64,000 nucleotides of DNA from Derxia gummosa DSM 723 (GCF_000482785.1 NZ_AXWS01000007.1:620001-684000), one strand, 5' to 3'; numbered from the stretch's first letter, positions 7,619 through 18,756 are shown. Notes: generated from the sequence alone by a model not told the origin. Numbers and translations: made by a program.

Positions 7619-8482
7619 TCAGCCGTTGACGACCTCGCCGCCATTCGGATGCAGCACCTGCCCGGTCATGTACGACGCCTGCGCCGACGCGAGGAACACG
7701 TAGCACGGCGCCACTTCCTCGGGCTGGCCGGGCCGGCCGAGCGGCACCTTCTTGCCGAACTCCGCCACCTGCTCCTCGCTGAACGTGGACGGAATGAGCG
7801 GCGTCCAGATCGGCCCCGGCGCGACCGCGTTCACGCGGATGCCGCGTTGCGCGAGCTGGCCCGCGAGCGAGCGCGTGAAGCCGACGATCGCGCCCTTGGT
7901 CGCCGCGTAGTCAACCAGGTGCGGGCTGCCGCGATAGGCCGTGACCGACGTCGTGTTGACGATCGCCGCGCCCTCCTTCAGATGCGGCAGCGCGGCGCGC
8001 GTGAGGTTGAACATGCCGAAGACGTTGGTGCGGAAGGTGTGCTCGACCTGATCGGCTGACACATCCTCGAAGCGTTCCTGCGGATGCTGCTCGGCGGCGT
8101 TGTTGACGAGGATGTCGAGCTGGCCGAAGGCGTCGATCGCGGTCTGCACCGCGTTCTCGGCCACGCCGGGCTGGCCGATGTCGCCGGCCACCAGCTCGCA
8201 CTTGCCGCCCTCGGCGGCGCAGAGTGCGCGGGTTTCCTCGGCGTCGTTCTGCTCGTCGAGATAGGCGATCACCACTTTCGCGCCCTCGCGCGCGAAGGCC
8301 ACCGCCACCGCGCGGCCGATGCCGCTGTCGCCGCCCGTGATGAGCGCGACCTTGTCCTTCAGCAGCCCGCTGCCGCCGACCTTGTCCTGGCCCAGCACGC
8401 GCGGCGGCGGCGTCATGTCGGCCTCGATGCCGGGCTGGCGCGGCTGGTGCTGGGGCGGGATGTCCTTCACTTCGTCCGGCAT
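7619..8482 (-). CDS. Short-chain dehydrogenase/reductase, YhdF/glucose-dehydrogenase-like
   Basis: 287 residues. A proline-rich N-terminal extension (PPQHQPRQPGIEADM) precedes a classical SDR fold: cofactor motif TGGDSGIG, NNAAEQ segment, catalytic Ser in TTSVTAYRGS, Tyr and Lys in YAATKGA, and the ending MTGQVLHPNGG. The extension and catalytic pattern match the general-stress SDR group annotated as YhdF or YghA-like oxidoreductases. Substrate unknown. Monocistronic, with RBS GGAGAG upstream. Confidence 0.88.
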   Translation of the reverse strand: MPDEVKDIPPQHQPRQPGIEADMTPPPRVLGQDKVGGSGLLKDKVALITGGDSGIGRAVAVAFAREGAKVVIAYLDEQNDAEETRALCAAEGGKCELVAGDIGQPGVAENAVQTAIDAFGQLDILVNNAAEQHPQERFEDVSADQVEHTFRTNVFGMFNLTRAALPHLKEGAAIVNTTSVTAYRGSPHLVDYAATKGAIVGFTRSLAGQLAQRGIRVNAVAPGPIWTPLIPSTFSEEQVAEFGKKVPLGRPGQPEEVAPCYVFLASAQASYMTGQVLHPNGGEVVNG

Positions 8483-8668
8483 GAATCTCTCCTTCTGGAC
8501 TGCCGCGCGATCGGGATCGGCGGCGGAGATTCAGGATGGGAAGGCGCCAGAGCGACGGCTGCCGGTCGGGCGCAGCACGCCGCGTGCGATTGCGCCGTCA
8601 GCCATGTCGGCGCGGCGGAAACGCATGTCGGTGCCGGACGGGACGGACAGGCATGCCGGTGCCGGCGT

Positions 8669-10504
8669 TCAGCCCGTCTCGAAGGCCGAGCGCAAGGTCA
8701 CGCGCACGAGGCAGCCGGGCAGCCGGCGCTCGTCGTCGCTGGCGCCTTCGCGGAAGGCCGGCGCGCGCGGGTTGAAGCTGAGGATGACCTCGGCGCCATG
8801 CTGGGCCGCGATCTCGCGCACGATCGCGAGGCCCAGCCCCGAGCCGTCCTGGCCCGAGCCGAGCACGCGGTAGAAGCGCTCGAACACCAGCGGCCGCTCG
8901 TGCTCGGCCACGCCCGGGCCGGTGTCTTCCACTTCCAGCGTGACGAGGCCGCCGTTCGATTCGATGCGCACCGTCACCGCGCCGCCGCCGGGCGTGTAGC
9001 GCAGCGCGTTGTCCACGAGGTTCTTGACCAGCTCGGCCAGCATGATCGGCATGCCGAGCACGGGCACCGGCTCGTCGGGCGCCTCGAGGCCGAGGTCGAT
9101 GCGCTTGTCGAGCGCGCGCTCGAACATGTCGCTCACCACGTCGCGCGCGAGGCCGACGAGTTCCACCGATTCGAGCGGCGGTGCCTGCACCGTCTGCGCC
9201 TCGGCGCGCGCGAGCGCGAGCAGCTGGTTGATGAGGCGGGTCGCGCGCTCGGTGCTGTCGGCCACGTTGTGCAGGCGGCGCCGCAGCTCGGCGGGGTCGT
9301 GCTCGCGCAGGGCCAGCTCGGCCTGGGTGCGCAGGCCGGCGAGCGGTGTCTTCATCTGGTGGGCTGCGTCGGCGATGAAACGGCGCTGGCGGCTGACGGT
9401 GGTGTCGAGCCGCGCGAGCAGGTCGTTGAACGACTCGATCAGCGGCAGCAGCTCCTCGGGCGCGTCATTGGGGTTGATCGGGCTGAGGTCGTCGGGCGCG
9501 CGGGCGCGGATGCGGCGCTGCAACTGGTTGAGCGGCAGGATGCCGCGCGACAGGCCGGCCCACACCAGCAGCACCGCGATCGGCAGGATGAGGAACTGCG
9601 GAAGGATCACGCCCTTGACGATCTCGCTGGCGAGCGCGGCGCGCTTTTCGAGCGTCTCGGCCACCTGCACGAGCACGGGCGCGTCGGCGGTTTCCTCCGC
9701 GCCGCCATACACGCTCGGGTCGAGATAGAGCGAGGCGACGCGCAGCTGGTCGTCGCCCATGGTCTCGGGCCGGAAACGGACGATGCCGCGCACGGTCATC
9801 TCGTCCTCCACCTGCACGCCGGGCGGGAACGGCGGCGGCAGGTCCTTGTTGCCGCTCAGCACCTGGCCGTCGGCGCTCCACACTTGGTAGTACACGCCGG
9901 CCGCGTCGTCGGCATGCAGGATTTCGCGCGCCGCCTCGGTGAAATCGAACACCATGCGAGCGTCGCGCACCTGCACCTGCTGCGCGAGCGTGCGCACGGT
10001 GGCTTCGAGCGCGCGGTCGAAGGGCGTGTTGGCGATGCTCTGCGCGACGAGATAGGTGACCGCGATCGACATCGGCCACAGCAGCAGCAGCGGCGCGAGC
10101 ATCCAGTCGAGGATCTCGCCGAACAGCGAATACGGCGCCGCCTGGGGATGCGGGTCGGCCTCGTCGGCGGGCGACGGCGCGGGACGGACGAACACATCCT
10201 CGGGCATGCCGAGCGCCACCGGCGGCTGGGCGATCACCGCCGCGTAGGCACCGGTCACGCCGAGCGGATCGGCCGGCGGCGGGGCGGGATCGGGCTCGGG
10301 AGCATCGCCGTGCAGGCCCGCGCCATGCGAGGCCGCAGCGTGCGGGCCGGCACCGTGCAGGCTGGCACCGCCAGCCGACGCCGCGCCGCGCGCAGATGCC
10401 TGCGCCGCTTCGGCGTTCGCCGCCGGATCGCCGCCGACGGCAAGAATGGCGGCCTCGCCCGAGGTCGCGCGGCGCCAGACGCGGCGCCAGGAACGCTCGG
10501 TCAT
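8669..10504 (-). CDS. Sensor histidine kinase, TctE/QseC-like
   Basis: 611 residues. An Ala/Gly-rich cytoplasmic N-terminus with repeated AxHGAG motifs precedes transmembrane segment 1 (LAPLLLLWPMSIAVTYLV). A periplasmic 2CSK_N-type sensor domain follows, then transmembrane segment 2 (ILPQFLILPIAVLLVWAGL), a HAMP linker and the H-box DAAHQMKTPLAGL. The ATPase domain has NLVDNALRY, DTGPGV and GSGLGLAIV. Its ATG overlaps the stop of the upstream OmpR-type regulator (TGATG), so they are cotranscribed. TctE relatives regulate tricarboxylate uptake, but no transporter is adjacent, so the signal is unknown. Confidence 0.9.
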   Translation of the reverse strand: MTERSWRRVWRRATSGEAAILAVGGDPAANAEAAQASARGAASAGGASLHGAGPHAAASHGAGLHGDAPEPDPAPPPADPLGVTGAYAAVIAQPPVALGMPEDVFVRPAPSPADEADPHPQAAPYSLFGEILDWMLAPLLLLWPMSIAVTYLVAQSIANTPFDRALEATVRTLAQQVQVRDARMVFDFTEAAREILHADDAAGVYYQVWSADGQVLSGNKDLPPPFPPGVQVEDEMTVRGIVRFRPETMGDDQLRVASLYLDPSVYGGAEETADAPVLVQVAETLEKRAALASEIVKGVILPQFLILPIAVLLVWAGLSRGILPLNQLQRRIRARAPDDLSPINPNDAPEELLPLIESFNDLLARLDTTVSRQRRFIADAAHQMKTPLAGLRTQAELALREHDPAELRRRLHNVADSTERATRLINQLLALARAEAQTVQAPPLESVELVGLARDVVSDMFERALDKRIDLGLEAPDEPVPVLGMPIMLAELVKNLVDNALRYTPGGGAVTVRIESNGGLVTLEVEDTGPGVAEHERPLVFERFYRVLGSGQDGSGLGLAIVREIAAQHGAEVILSFNPRAPAFREGASDDERRLPGCLVRVTLRSAFETG

Positions 10505-11208
10505 CAGGCGGCCGGCTGGGATTGCGGCGGCTCGGTCGGCTCGACCCACTTCTCGAGGCAGTAGCCGAGGCCGCGCACGGTGATGATGCGCACGCCGCCC
10601 GCCTCGATCTTCTTGCGCAGCCGGTGCACGTACACCTCGATCGCGTTGTTCGACACCTCTTCGCCCCATTCGCAGAGCTGATCGACGAACTGCTCCTTGC
10701 TCACGAGCCGGCCGGTGCGTTGCAGCAGCACTTCGAGAATGCCCAGCTCGCGCGCCGACAGTTCCAGCGGCTGTTCGTTGAGGTAGGCCATCCGCCCGAC
10801 CGAGTCAAAGGAGAGCGGGCCGTGCTTGAGCAGCGTCGGACCGCCGCCCACGCCGCGCCGCACGAGGGCGCGCACGCGCGCTTCCAGCTCGCTCAGCGCG
10901 AAGGGCTTGGCCATGTAGTCGTCGGCGCCGAGGTCGAGGCCGCGCACGCGGTCTTCCACCGAATCGGCCGCCGTCAGGATGAGCACCGGCAGCCGCGAAT
11001 TGCGCGCGCGCAGACGGCGCAGCACTTCGAGGCCGGGCATCTTGGGCAGGCCGAGGTCGAGGATGAGCAGGTCATAGCTCTGCGACGCGAGCACGGCGTC
11101 GGCCTGGGCGCCGTTCTTGAACACGTCCACCGCGAAGCCGCTCTGGCGCAGCGTCGATTGCAGGCCGTCGGCAAGGGTGTTGTCGTCTTCCGCGATGAGG
11201 ATGCGCAT
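10504..11208 (-). CDS. OmpR/PhoB-family response regulator, TctD-like
   Basis: 234 residues: receiver domain with acidic pocket EDD, phospho-acceptor Asp in LLILDLGLPKMPG, switch residues in LTAADS and YMAKPF. A winged-helix trans_reg_C domain follows (ELSARELGILEVLL, NNAIEVYVHRLRKKI, RGLGYCL). First gene of the two-gene operon with the kinase at 8669-10504. The start at 11208 matches the family N-terminus MRILIAEDD. Confidence 0.93.
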   Translation of the reverse strand: MRILIAEDDNTLADGLQSTLRQSGFAVDVFKNGAQADAVLASQSYDLLILDLGLPKMPGLEVLRRLRARNSRLPVLILTAADSVEDRVRGLDLGADDYMAKPFALSELEARVRALVRRGVGGGPTLLKHGPLSFDSVGRMAYLNEQPLELSARELGILEVLLQRTGRLVSKEQFVDQLCEWGEEVSNNAIEVYVHRLRKKIEAGGVRIITVRGLGYCLEKWVEPTEPPQSQPAA

Positions 11209-11345
11209 GGCTTCGATCTCCCTGCTGTTTGTTGTGGGCGTGTGGGCCGGTGTCGAAAGGATCCGCAGCTGGCGCTCGGGGGCGGCGGGCCGGCGGCCGG
11301 GCGTCCGTGGACGGCACCGGCGGCCCGTCGCGCCGCGCGGCGGCG

Positions 11346-12158
11346 TCAGGTATTGGCGTCGTTGATCGCGTCGCGCGTGGCCTTGGCGGCGATGCGCGCG
11401 GCGGCACCGAAGTCTTCGCCCTTGCCCGCGTACAGGATGGCGCGCGAGCTGCTGATGATCATCCCCGTACCCCCCGCGGTGCGACCAGCCTTGACGGTGG
11501 CGATCACGTCGCCGCCTTGGGCGCCGATGCCCGGAATCAGCAGCGGCATGTCGCCGACGATCTCGCGCACCCTGGCCAGCTCGGCCGGGAAGGTCGCGCC
11601 CACGACGAGACCGCAGTTGCCGTTGGCATTCCACTTCTCGGCCACGAGTCGCGCGACGTGCTGGTAGAGCGGCTGGCCGCCGCAATCGAGGAATTGCAGA
11701 TCGCTGCCGCCGGCATTCGAGGTGCGGCACAGGATGATCACGCCCTTGTCGGCATGGTCGGCATAGGGCTTGACCGAGTCGGCGCCAAGATAGGGATTGA
11801 CCGTGACCGCGTCGGCCCGGTAGCGCTCGAAGGCTTCACGCGCGTAGTACTCGGCGGTGCTGCCGATGTCGCCGCGCTTGGCGTCGAGGATGACGGGGAT
11901 GCCGGGGTGGGCGTTGTGGATGTAGTCGATCAGTTCTTCGAGCACCTCTTCGGCGCCCTGGGCGGCGAAGTGCGCGAACTGCGGCTTGAAGGCGCAGGCG
12001 TAATCGGCGGTGGCATCGACGATGACGCGGCAGAACTGGAACAGCGCGTCATTGCGCGGCAGGTGCGCGGGGATGCGGTGCGGGTCGGGATCGATGCCCA
12101 CGCAGAGCATCGTGTTCGCATTGGTCCAGCGCGAGCGCAGGAGGGTGTTGAAACTCAT
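11346..12158 (-). CDS. pyrF: Orotidine-5'-phosphate decarboxylase
   Basis: 270 residues, the longer type-2 form. Catalytic cluster [14 protein letters not shown]; phosphate-binding region near SNAGG and the C-terminal [10 protein letters not shown]. It converts OMP to UMP in the last step of de novo pyrimidine synthesis, in the cytosol. The start MSFNTLLRS is preceded by non-coding sequence. A gap of 142 bases separates it from the small gene upstream. Confidence 0.96.
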   Translation of the reverse strand: MSFNTLLRSRWTNANTMLCVGIDPDPHRIPAHLPRNDALFQFCRVIVDATADYACAFKPQFAHFAAQGAEEVLEELIDYIHNAHPGIPVILDAKRGDIGSTAEYYAREAFERYRADAVTVNPYLGADSVKPYADHADKGVIILCRTSNAGGSDLQFLDCGGQPLYQHVARLVAEKWNANGNCGLVVGATFPAELARVREIVGDMPLLIPGIGAQGGDVIATVKAGRTAGGTGMIISSSRAILYAGKGEDFGAAARIAAKATRDAINDANT

Positions 12159-12300
12159 GGGGCGGTTCCGGTCGCTTGCCAAACCCGCGAGTTTAGGCGG
12201 TTCGGCAGCGCTGCCCGTATTCGGGTGAGGCAGGACTCGCGCGCTCGGCGGCCGCCTCGCGGTCTTGCGCGCCGTCCGGCGGCAGACAGGCCGGCACCGT

Positions 12301-12498
12301 TCAGGCCACGCGCACGAGCCGCAGCGCGTCGAAGGGCCGGGGCGGCACGGCAGGCGTGGCGACCGCCCGGCCATTGAGTTCTCGCAGCGCGGCGAGCAGA
12401 TCGGCCAGATCGACATGCGAGATCGGGCCCTGTCGCGCGTCGAGCATCTCGACCAGCGCAAGTGCCTGCTCGGCAAGCACGCGTTCCTGATGGGTCAT
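12301..12498 (-). CDS. Small hypothetical protein (65 aa)
   Basis: Starts [19 protein letters not shown] with the ribosome site GGAGAA upstream. Mostly helical with an acidic, Leu/Ala-rich composition, and no signal or membrane segment. It lies just downstream of the groEL terminator and is read in the same direction. I do not recognise a family. The ribosome site and plausible composition support it being real; the longer upstream extension crosses the terminator and is rejected. Confidence 0.6.
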   Translation of the reverse strand: MTHQERVLAEQALALVEMLDARQGPISHVDLADLLAALRELNGRAVATPAVPPRPFDALRLVRVA

Positions 12499-12568
12499 CG
12501 GGTTCTCCGGTGAGCAAATGCCAGCCGCATTCAATCCCGGAAGCCGCGAAAGTTCCCGGCCCGAATGT

Positions 12569-12602
12569 AAAAAAAGCCCGCCGGGATAACCCGACGGGCC
12601 TT
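12569..12602 (-). terminator. groESL intrinsic terminator
   Basis: A GCCCG/CGGGC-based stem interrupted by one mismatch with loop TTAT; seven A residues at 12569-12575 give the U-tract on minus-strand RNA. It ends 49 bases past the groEL stop. Confidence 0.85.
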
Positions 12603-12650
12603 TTCGAGCACTGGCGCGCGCCGCTTGTGGCGTCGCGCGCCGGCTGGACA

Positions 12651-14291
<1,641 letters not shown>

Positions 14292-14333
14292 TTACCTCTG
14301 AATTCGGGATGAACTGACTGGACCGAAGCGTGA

Positions 14334-14624
14334 TTACGCTTCGACGACGGCGAAGAGGTCTTCCTCGCGCATGACCAGCACTTCCTTGCCGTCGATCTTG
14401 ACGGTCTGGCCGGCGTACTTGCCGAACAGGACGCGGTCGCCGACCTTGACCTGCAGGGCGATGACTTCGCCCTTGTCGTTCTTCTTGCCCGGGCCGACGG
14501 CGAGGACTTCGCCCTGGTCCGGCTTCTCGGCAGCCGTATCCGGCAGGACGATGCCCGAGGCGGTCTTGGTTTCGTTGTCGAGGCGCTTGACGATCACGCG
14601 ATCGTGCAGGGGACGAAGGTTCAT
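14334..14624 (-). CDS. groES: Co-chaperonin GroES
   Basis: 96 residues, N-terminus [14 protein letters not shown], mobile loop [13 protein letters not shown], and the conserved glycine-rich dome motif. Lid of the GroEL chamber. First gene of the operon, with RBS AAGGAG. Confidence 0.99.
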   Translation of the reverse strand: MNLRPLHDRVIVKRLDNETKTASGIVLPDTAAEKPDQGEVLAVGPGKKNDKGEVIALQVKVGDRVLFGKYAGQTVKIDGKEVLVMREEDLFAVVEA

Positions 14625-14769
14625 TCGAATCGCTCCTTGAATGCTGTGGTGTTGGCCACTTCAGATGTGCTTGCCGGCGGCGCTCGACGCGCCTGCCGGC
14701 GGGTGCCCGCTCGGCGGCGGGCTTGGGAATGAGCCGCGTGACGGTCGGATTCGAGTCCGCGTCATGCGT

Positions 14770-14796
14770 TTAGCACTCACCCCCGGCGAGTGCTAA
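14770..14796. promoter_or_regulatory. CIRCE operator (HrcA site) of groESL
   Basis: Perfect TTAGCACTC-N9-GAGTGCTAA. Known as the operator of the heat-shock repressor HrcA. It sits immediately downstream of the -10 box, where bound HrcA would block transcription. hrcA itself is not in the window. Confidence 0.96.
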
Positions 14797-14824
14797 TAAT
14801 AGGGACGGGCCTCGCGCATTTCAA
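14796..14824 (-). promoter_or_regulatory. Sigma-70 promoter of groESL
   Basis: Minus strand -35 TTGAAA (14824-14819), 17-base spacer, -10 TATTAT (14801-14796), which abuts the CIRCE element. The leader to the groES ATG is about 165 bases. Confidence 0.85.
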
Positions 14825-14891
14825 GGCGGGTCTGTGCCGGTTTTTTCGAGGCTGTGGCAATCGGCGATTTCGGGCGGTCGGGCCGCGATCT

Positions 14892-15353
14892 TCAGACCGG
14901 GCCGAACAGCCGGTCGACCGCGCGGCGGATGCCGCCGTAGCCGGTGCAGCGGCACAGGTTGCCGCCGCAGGCCGCGACCGCCGTCGCGGCGTCGGGCCGG
15001 GGCGTGCGGCCATGCAACCAGGTCAGCATCATCACGAAGCCGGGCGTGCAATAGCCGCATTGCAGGCCGCCGCAGTCGGCCAGCGCCGCGCGCACCGGCT
15101 CGCTGCAGGCGTCGGCGGCCACCGACTCGATCGTGCGGACCCGTCGGCCGGCGAGCTGCCAGGCCATGACCAGGCAGGCATTGACCGGCTCGTCGTCGAG
15201 CCAGACCAGGCAGGCGCCGCAGCGGCCGATATCGCAGCCGCGCTTGGTGCCGGTGTGGCCGAGGCGTTCGCGCAGCAGGTCGAGCAGGCGCTCGGAGGGT
15301 TCGCAGCTCAGCCGCACGGCCGCGCCGTCGAGGTGGAAGTCGATGTCGATCAT
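14892..15353 (-). CDS. 2Fe-2S subunit of a xanthine-dehydrogenase-family molybdoenzyme
   Basis: 153 residues with both clusters of the family: a plant-ferredoxin-type cluster (GCDIGRCGACLV plus a later Cys in VNACL) and the second four-helix cluster (CGGLQCGYCTPG, GGNLCRCTGY). It carries electrons between Mo and FAD. Its ATG overlaps the stop of the FAD-Mo gene (ATGA), so it is the last gene of the catabolic operon. Equivalent to E. coli XdhC or the CoxS subunit. Confidence 0.95.
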   Translation of the reverse strand: MIDIDFHLDGAAVRLSCEPSERLLDLLRERLGHTGTKRGCDIGRCGACLVWLDDEPVNACLVMAWQLAGRRVRTIESVAADACSEPVRAALADCGGLQCGYCTPGFVMMLTWLHGRTPRPDAATAVAACGGNLCRCTGYGGIRRAVDRLFGPV

Positions 15354-18300
15354 GGCTGGGTGTCGAGATGGTCGAGCACGGCGTCGGGCTCGATCGGCAG
15401 GCGGGTGATGTCGAGCCCGATCGCGGCGCGGACGGCGTTCGCGATCGCCGGCACGGCGATGTTCACGCCGATCTCGCCGGCGCCGCGCGGGCCATGGTCG
15501 TCGCCGGGCATGAGGTTCTCGACCGCGATCAGCTCGCAGTCGGGCGCGTCGGCGAAACCCGGCACGAGATAGCCGTCGAGGTTGCGCGCGAGATAACGCC
15601 CGGCCCGCATCGGCAGCCGCTCGACGGTCGCGAGCCCCTGCCCCATGACCGCGCCGCCTTCCATCTGGCCGAGCAGGCCCTGCGCCGAGACGACCGGCCC
15701 GAGCGCCGCCGTCATGACGATGCGCCGCACCGCGACCGCGCCGGTCCAGCTGTCGACCTCGACCTCGGCAAGCGCGGCGCTGGCGCCGAACAGGTAGTGC
15801 GCGCCCGGCAGGTCGGTGGGCGTGAGTTCCTCCTCGACGACGACCTCGCAGACCGGCAGCGCGCCGGGCGCGGCGACGCGCGCGAGGTCGGCATAGCCGA
15901 TCACGTGCCGGCCGCAGGCGTCGACGAGGCCGCCCGCGCCGGGCCTCGGCAGCGCCGCCGCGTCGGGCGCGAGCGCGCCGCCTTCGACCTGGCCGCCTTC
16001 GATCTGGCCGCCTTCGACCTGGCCGCCTTCCACCGCCGCGCCCCGAAGCGATCCGGCGTCGACCGCGCCGGCTTCGACCGCGAGCGCGCGCAGCCGCGCG
16101 ACGAAGCCGGGCGCCGCCAGCTCGACCGCGCGGCGGACCATCGTCGTCGAGCGCGAGGCCGAGGCGGCGCCGGAATCGGGGCCGAGCGCCGTGTCGCCGA
16201 GCACCGGGCGCACATCGGACGGCGCGCAGCCGACGCCACGCGCGACTTCCGCGATGACCACGTCGAGCAGGTTCTGCCCCATCTCGACGAGCGTCGCGCG
16301 CAACTCGATGCGGCCATCGCCCGCGAGCGCGAGCGCGAGCCGCGCCCTGCCCGGCCCGCCGCGCCCGAAGGCGTCGCTGCGATGGACGAGCGCGAGGCCG
16401 ACGCCCCGACGCCAGCGGGACGCAGGCACCGTCACCGGCATGCCGGTGGACCACGCCCGCCCGCCCGACACCTCGCCGGACGGCCGTGCCAGCCCCGCCG
16501 CGAGCGGATGCCGCGCGATCACGTCCAGCACGCGCGCCGGCCCGTCGAAGGGCGCGACGACCTGGCCGAGCGGCCCCGGCGCGTCGGCCGGCAGCAGGTT
16601 GCGGCGCCGGAACTCGACCGGATCGACGCCGGCCGCGCCCGCGAGCCGGTCGATCTGGCATTCGAGCGCGAACTGGGTCTGTACCGCGCCGAAGCCCCGG
16701 AAGGCGCCCGCGATGCCGTTGTTGGTGTAGGCCAGCCGCGCGTCGATGCCGACCGCGTCCCAGGCATAGGGCCCGACCGCATGCTCGGCCGCCGCGTCGA
16801 GCACCTCGGGGCCGTGGGTCGCGTAGGCGCCGGTGTCGGCGAGGATGTCGACGCGATGCAGGCGCAGCCGGCCGGCCGCGTCGCAGCCGCTGCGCATGCG
16901 GATGCGCATCGGATGGCGCTTGACACCGAGGTCGGTCGATTCGGCGCGCGACCAGCGCAGCCGCACCGCGCGGCCCGACTTCCAGGCCAGCAGCGCCGCG
17001 ATCGGCTGCACCGTCAGCTCGTCCTTGCCGCCGTAGCTGCCGCCGACCGGCGAGCCGACCGCGCGCACGCGGGCCGGGTCGAGGCCGAGCATCGCGGCGA
17101 TGACCTGGCGGTCGCGCTCGGGGTTCTGGCAGCCGAAGTAGAGCGCGAGTCCGCCGGCGCCGTCGGGCTCGGCGATGCCGCCTTCGGTTTCGAGATAGGC
17201 GTGCATCTGGCGCGGCGTGTCGTACACCTCGTCGATGACGAAGGCGCAGGCGGCCTCGGCCGCCGCGAGGTCGCCGCGCGCGTGATGCGCCGCGTGCAGC
17301 AGGTTGCCGCCGTCGTGCACGGCGGGCGCGTCGGCGGCGAGCGCGGCAGCCGCGTCGTCCACCACGGGCAGCGGCGCGTACTCGACGCGGATCAGCGCGA
17401 GCGCCGCGCGCGCGATGTCGGGCGTGTCGGCCGCGACCGCCGTGACCGGGTCGCCGATGCAGCGCACCTTGTCGTCGCACAGCGCCGGACGATCGACATG
17501 GCGCAGGCCGTAGCGCAGCGGGCCGGGCACGTCGGCGGCGGTCACGACCGCATGCACGCCGGGCAGCGCGCGCGCCGCCGACGTGTCGATCGCGACGATG
17601 CGCGCATGCGGATGCGGGCTGCCGAGAATGGCGCCGTGCAGCGCGCCCGGCGTGAGGCGGTCGCTCAGATAGCCGGCGCGGCCCGCGAGCTTGGCCTCGG
17701 CATCGGGGCGCGGCCGGCTGCGCGCCAGCAGGTCGGCGTGGCGGACGAGCTGGTGCGGGACGGCGAAGGAAGTGCCGGTTCCGGCTTCAGTGCCGCCATG
17801 GGCGCGAGCGGCGGCAGGGTTCCCGGCATTGCGATCCTCCGGCCCGGCGCCGACCGGATCGCCGTCCCCGGTCGTGGCCGGACGCGCGGCGTCGGCCGTC
17901 ACCGCCCGCCCGAGATGCCCGAGCAGCAGCCTCACCGCCAGCCGCGCCCGCGCCGCGTCGCCGTCGAGATCGGCGCGCGCGGCGTCGAGCAGCGCGGCGC
18001 GCAGCCCCTCGCCCGCGCGCGCGACCGTCTCCACATCCGCGCCGGCCCGCGCGAGCCGGGCCTCGACGCGCGCAAGCCGCCGCGCCGGCAGGCCCGCCGC
18101 CGTCGCCGCGACGCGCCAGCCGCCCCGCCCGTCGCCGATGGCGCAGAACGCGAGCCGGCTCGGCGAGAAATCCGCGCGCAGCCCGACCTTCTCGAACACC
18201 GCCCACTCGCCCGCGCGCCGGGCCGCCACGCGCAGCGCGACGATCAGCGGCAGCACCGGCCGCGCGAGCACCTCCGCCAGCGGCAGGCAGCCGCCATCGG

Positions 18301-18754
18301 CCAGCTCGGCCTCGGCGTCGAGCGCGAGCAGCACAGCGAGCGTGTCGCCCTGGCGCCAGCCGACATTGCCGCCGAGCGTCGCGAGATGGCGCACGCCGGT
18401 CGCGCCGAGGCTCGCGCAGGCGCGCGCCAGCAGCGGCGCCTCGTCGCGCACGAGCGCATCGCGGCGCAAGGCTTCGAGCCGCGTCGCCGCGCCGATGCGC
18501 AGCACCGGGCCGTCGGGCGTCGCCAGTCTTGCAATCCCTTGCAAGGCCGCGAGGCCGGCGACCGCGACCAGCGGCAGCGGCGCCCGCGCGCCCTCGCCCC
18601 AGGCCAGTTGCAGCGCCGTGCCGCCGGCGATGAAGGCCGCGCCGGCCCCGAGCCGCGCGCGTGCCGCCTCGGCCTCGGCCGGCGTCGCCGGCAGGACGAA
18701 GCCGCCGGCCTCGTCCGCGATGCCGGCCGGGAGAAGTCCGCCGCTGTGCGCCAT
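15350..18754 (-). CDS. Fused FAD / molybdopterin subunit of a xanthine-dehydrogenase-type hydroxylase
   Basis: 1134 residues in one frame. Residues about 1-290 are a CoxM-type FAD domain (AGGTALQL, TLGGNVGW). A Gly/Thr/Ala-rich linker is followed by a full Mo-binding region of about 800 residues. This includes GGSYGGKDE, the FRGFGAVQTQ motif (its Arg is the substrate-orienting residue in xanthine dehydrogenases) and the active-site Glu in RGAGEIGVN. The usual arrangements are three separate chains, FeS+FAD with separate Mo, or one chain of all three; FAD fused to Mo with a separate FeS chain is unusual. A VEGGQ repeat interrupts the Mo region. It would hydroxylate a purine or similar N-heterocycle. 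Start 18754 lies three bases past the deaminase stop. Confidence 0.9.
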   Translation of the reverse strand: MAHSGGLLPAGIADEAGGFVLPATPAEAEAARARLGAGAAFIAGGTALQLAWGEGARAPLPLVAVAGLAALQGIARLATPDGPVLRIGAATRLEALRRDALVRDEAPLLARACASLGATGVRHLATLGGNVGWRQGDTLAVLLALDAEAELADGGCLPLAEVLARPVLPLIVALRVAARRAGEWAVFEKVGLRADFSPSRLAFCAIGDGRGGWRVAATAAGLPARRLARVEARLARAGADVETVARAGEGLRAALLDAARADLDGDAARARLAVRLLLGHLGRAVTADAARPATTGDGDPVGAGPEDRNAGNPAAARAHGGTEAGTGTSFAVPHQLVRHADLLARSRPRPDAEAKLAGRAGYLSDRLTPGALHGAILGSPHPHARIVAIDTSAARALPGVHAVVTAADVPGPLRYGLRHVDRPALCDDKVRCIGDPVTAVAADTPDIARAALALIRVEYAPLPVVDDAAAALAADAPAVHDGGNLLHAAHHARGDLAAAEAACAFVIDEVYDTPRQMHAYLETEGGIAEPDGAGGLALYFGCQNPERDRQVIAAMLGLDPARVRAVGSPVGGSYGGKDELTVQPIAALLAWKSGRAVRLRWSRAESTDLGVKRHPMRIRMRSGCDAAGRLRLHRVDILADTGAYATHGPEVLDAAAEHAVGPYAWDAVGIDARLAYTNNGIAGAFRGFGAVQTQFALECQIDRLAGAAGVDPVEFRRRNLLPADAPGPLGQVVAPFDGPARVLDVIARHPLAAGLARPSGEVSGGRAWSTGMPVTVPASRWRRGVGLALVHRSDAFGRGGPGRARLALALAGDGRIELRATLVEMGQNLLDVVIAEVARGVGCAPSDVRPVLGDTALGPDSGAASASRSTTMVRRAVELAAPGFVARLRALAVEAGAVDAGSLRGAAVEGGQVEGGQIEGGQVEGGALAPDAAALPRPGAGGLVDACGRHVIGYADLARVAAPGALPVCEVVVEEELTPTDLPGAHYLFGASAALAEVEVDSWTGAVAVRRIVMTAALGPVVSAQGLLGQMEGGAVMGQGLATVERLPMRAGRYLARNLDGYLVPGFADAPDCELIAVENLMPGDDHGPRGAGEIGVNIAVPAIANAVRAAIGLDITRLPIEPDAVLDHLDTQP
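15977..16034. repeat. 15-bp tandem repeat within the molybdoenzyme gene
   Basis: Three full copies and one partial copy of a 15-base unit, differing by one base in the second. They encode repeated VEGGQ/IEGGQ pentapeptides in the C-terminal Mo region. Probably a flexible surface loop; copy number could vary between strains. Confidence 0.85.
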
Positions 18755-18756
18755 CG

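Noticed and set aside
8084-10564. Long plus-strand open frame opposite the TctE-like kinase
   Set aside because: Antisense frame kept open by high G+C; composition is His/Arg/Val-rich nonsense and the minus strand has clear kinase motifs.
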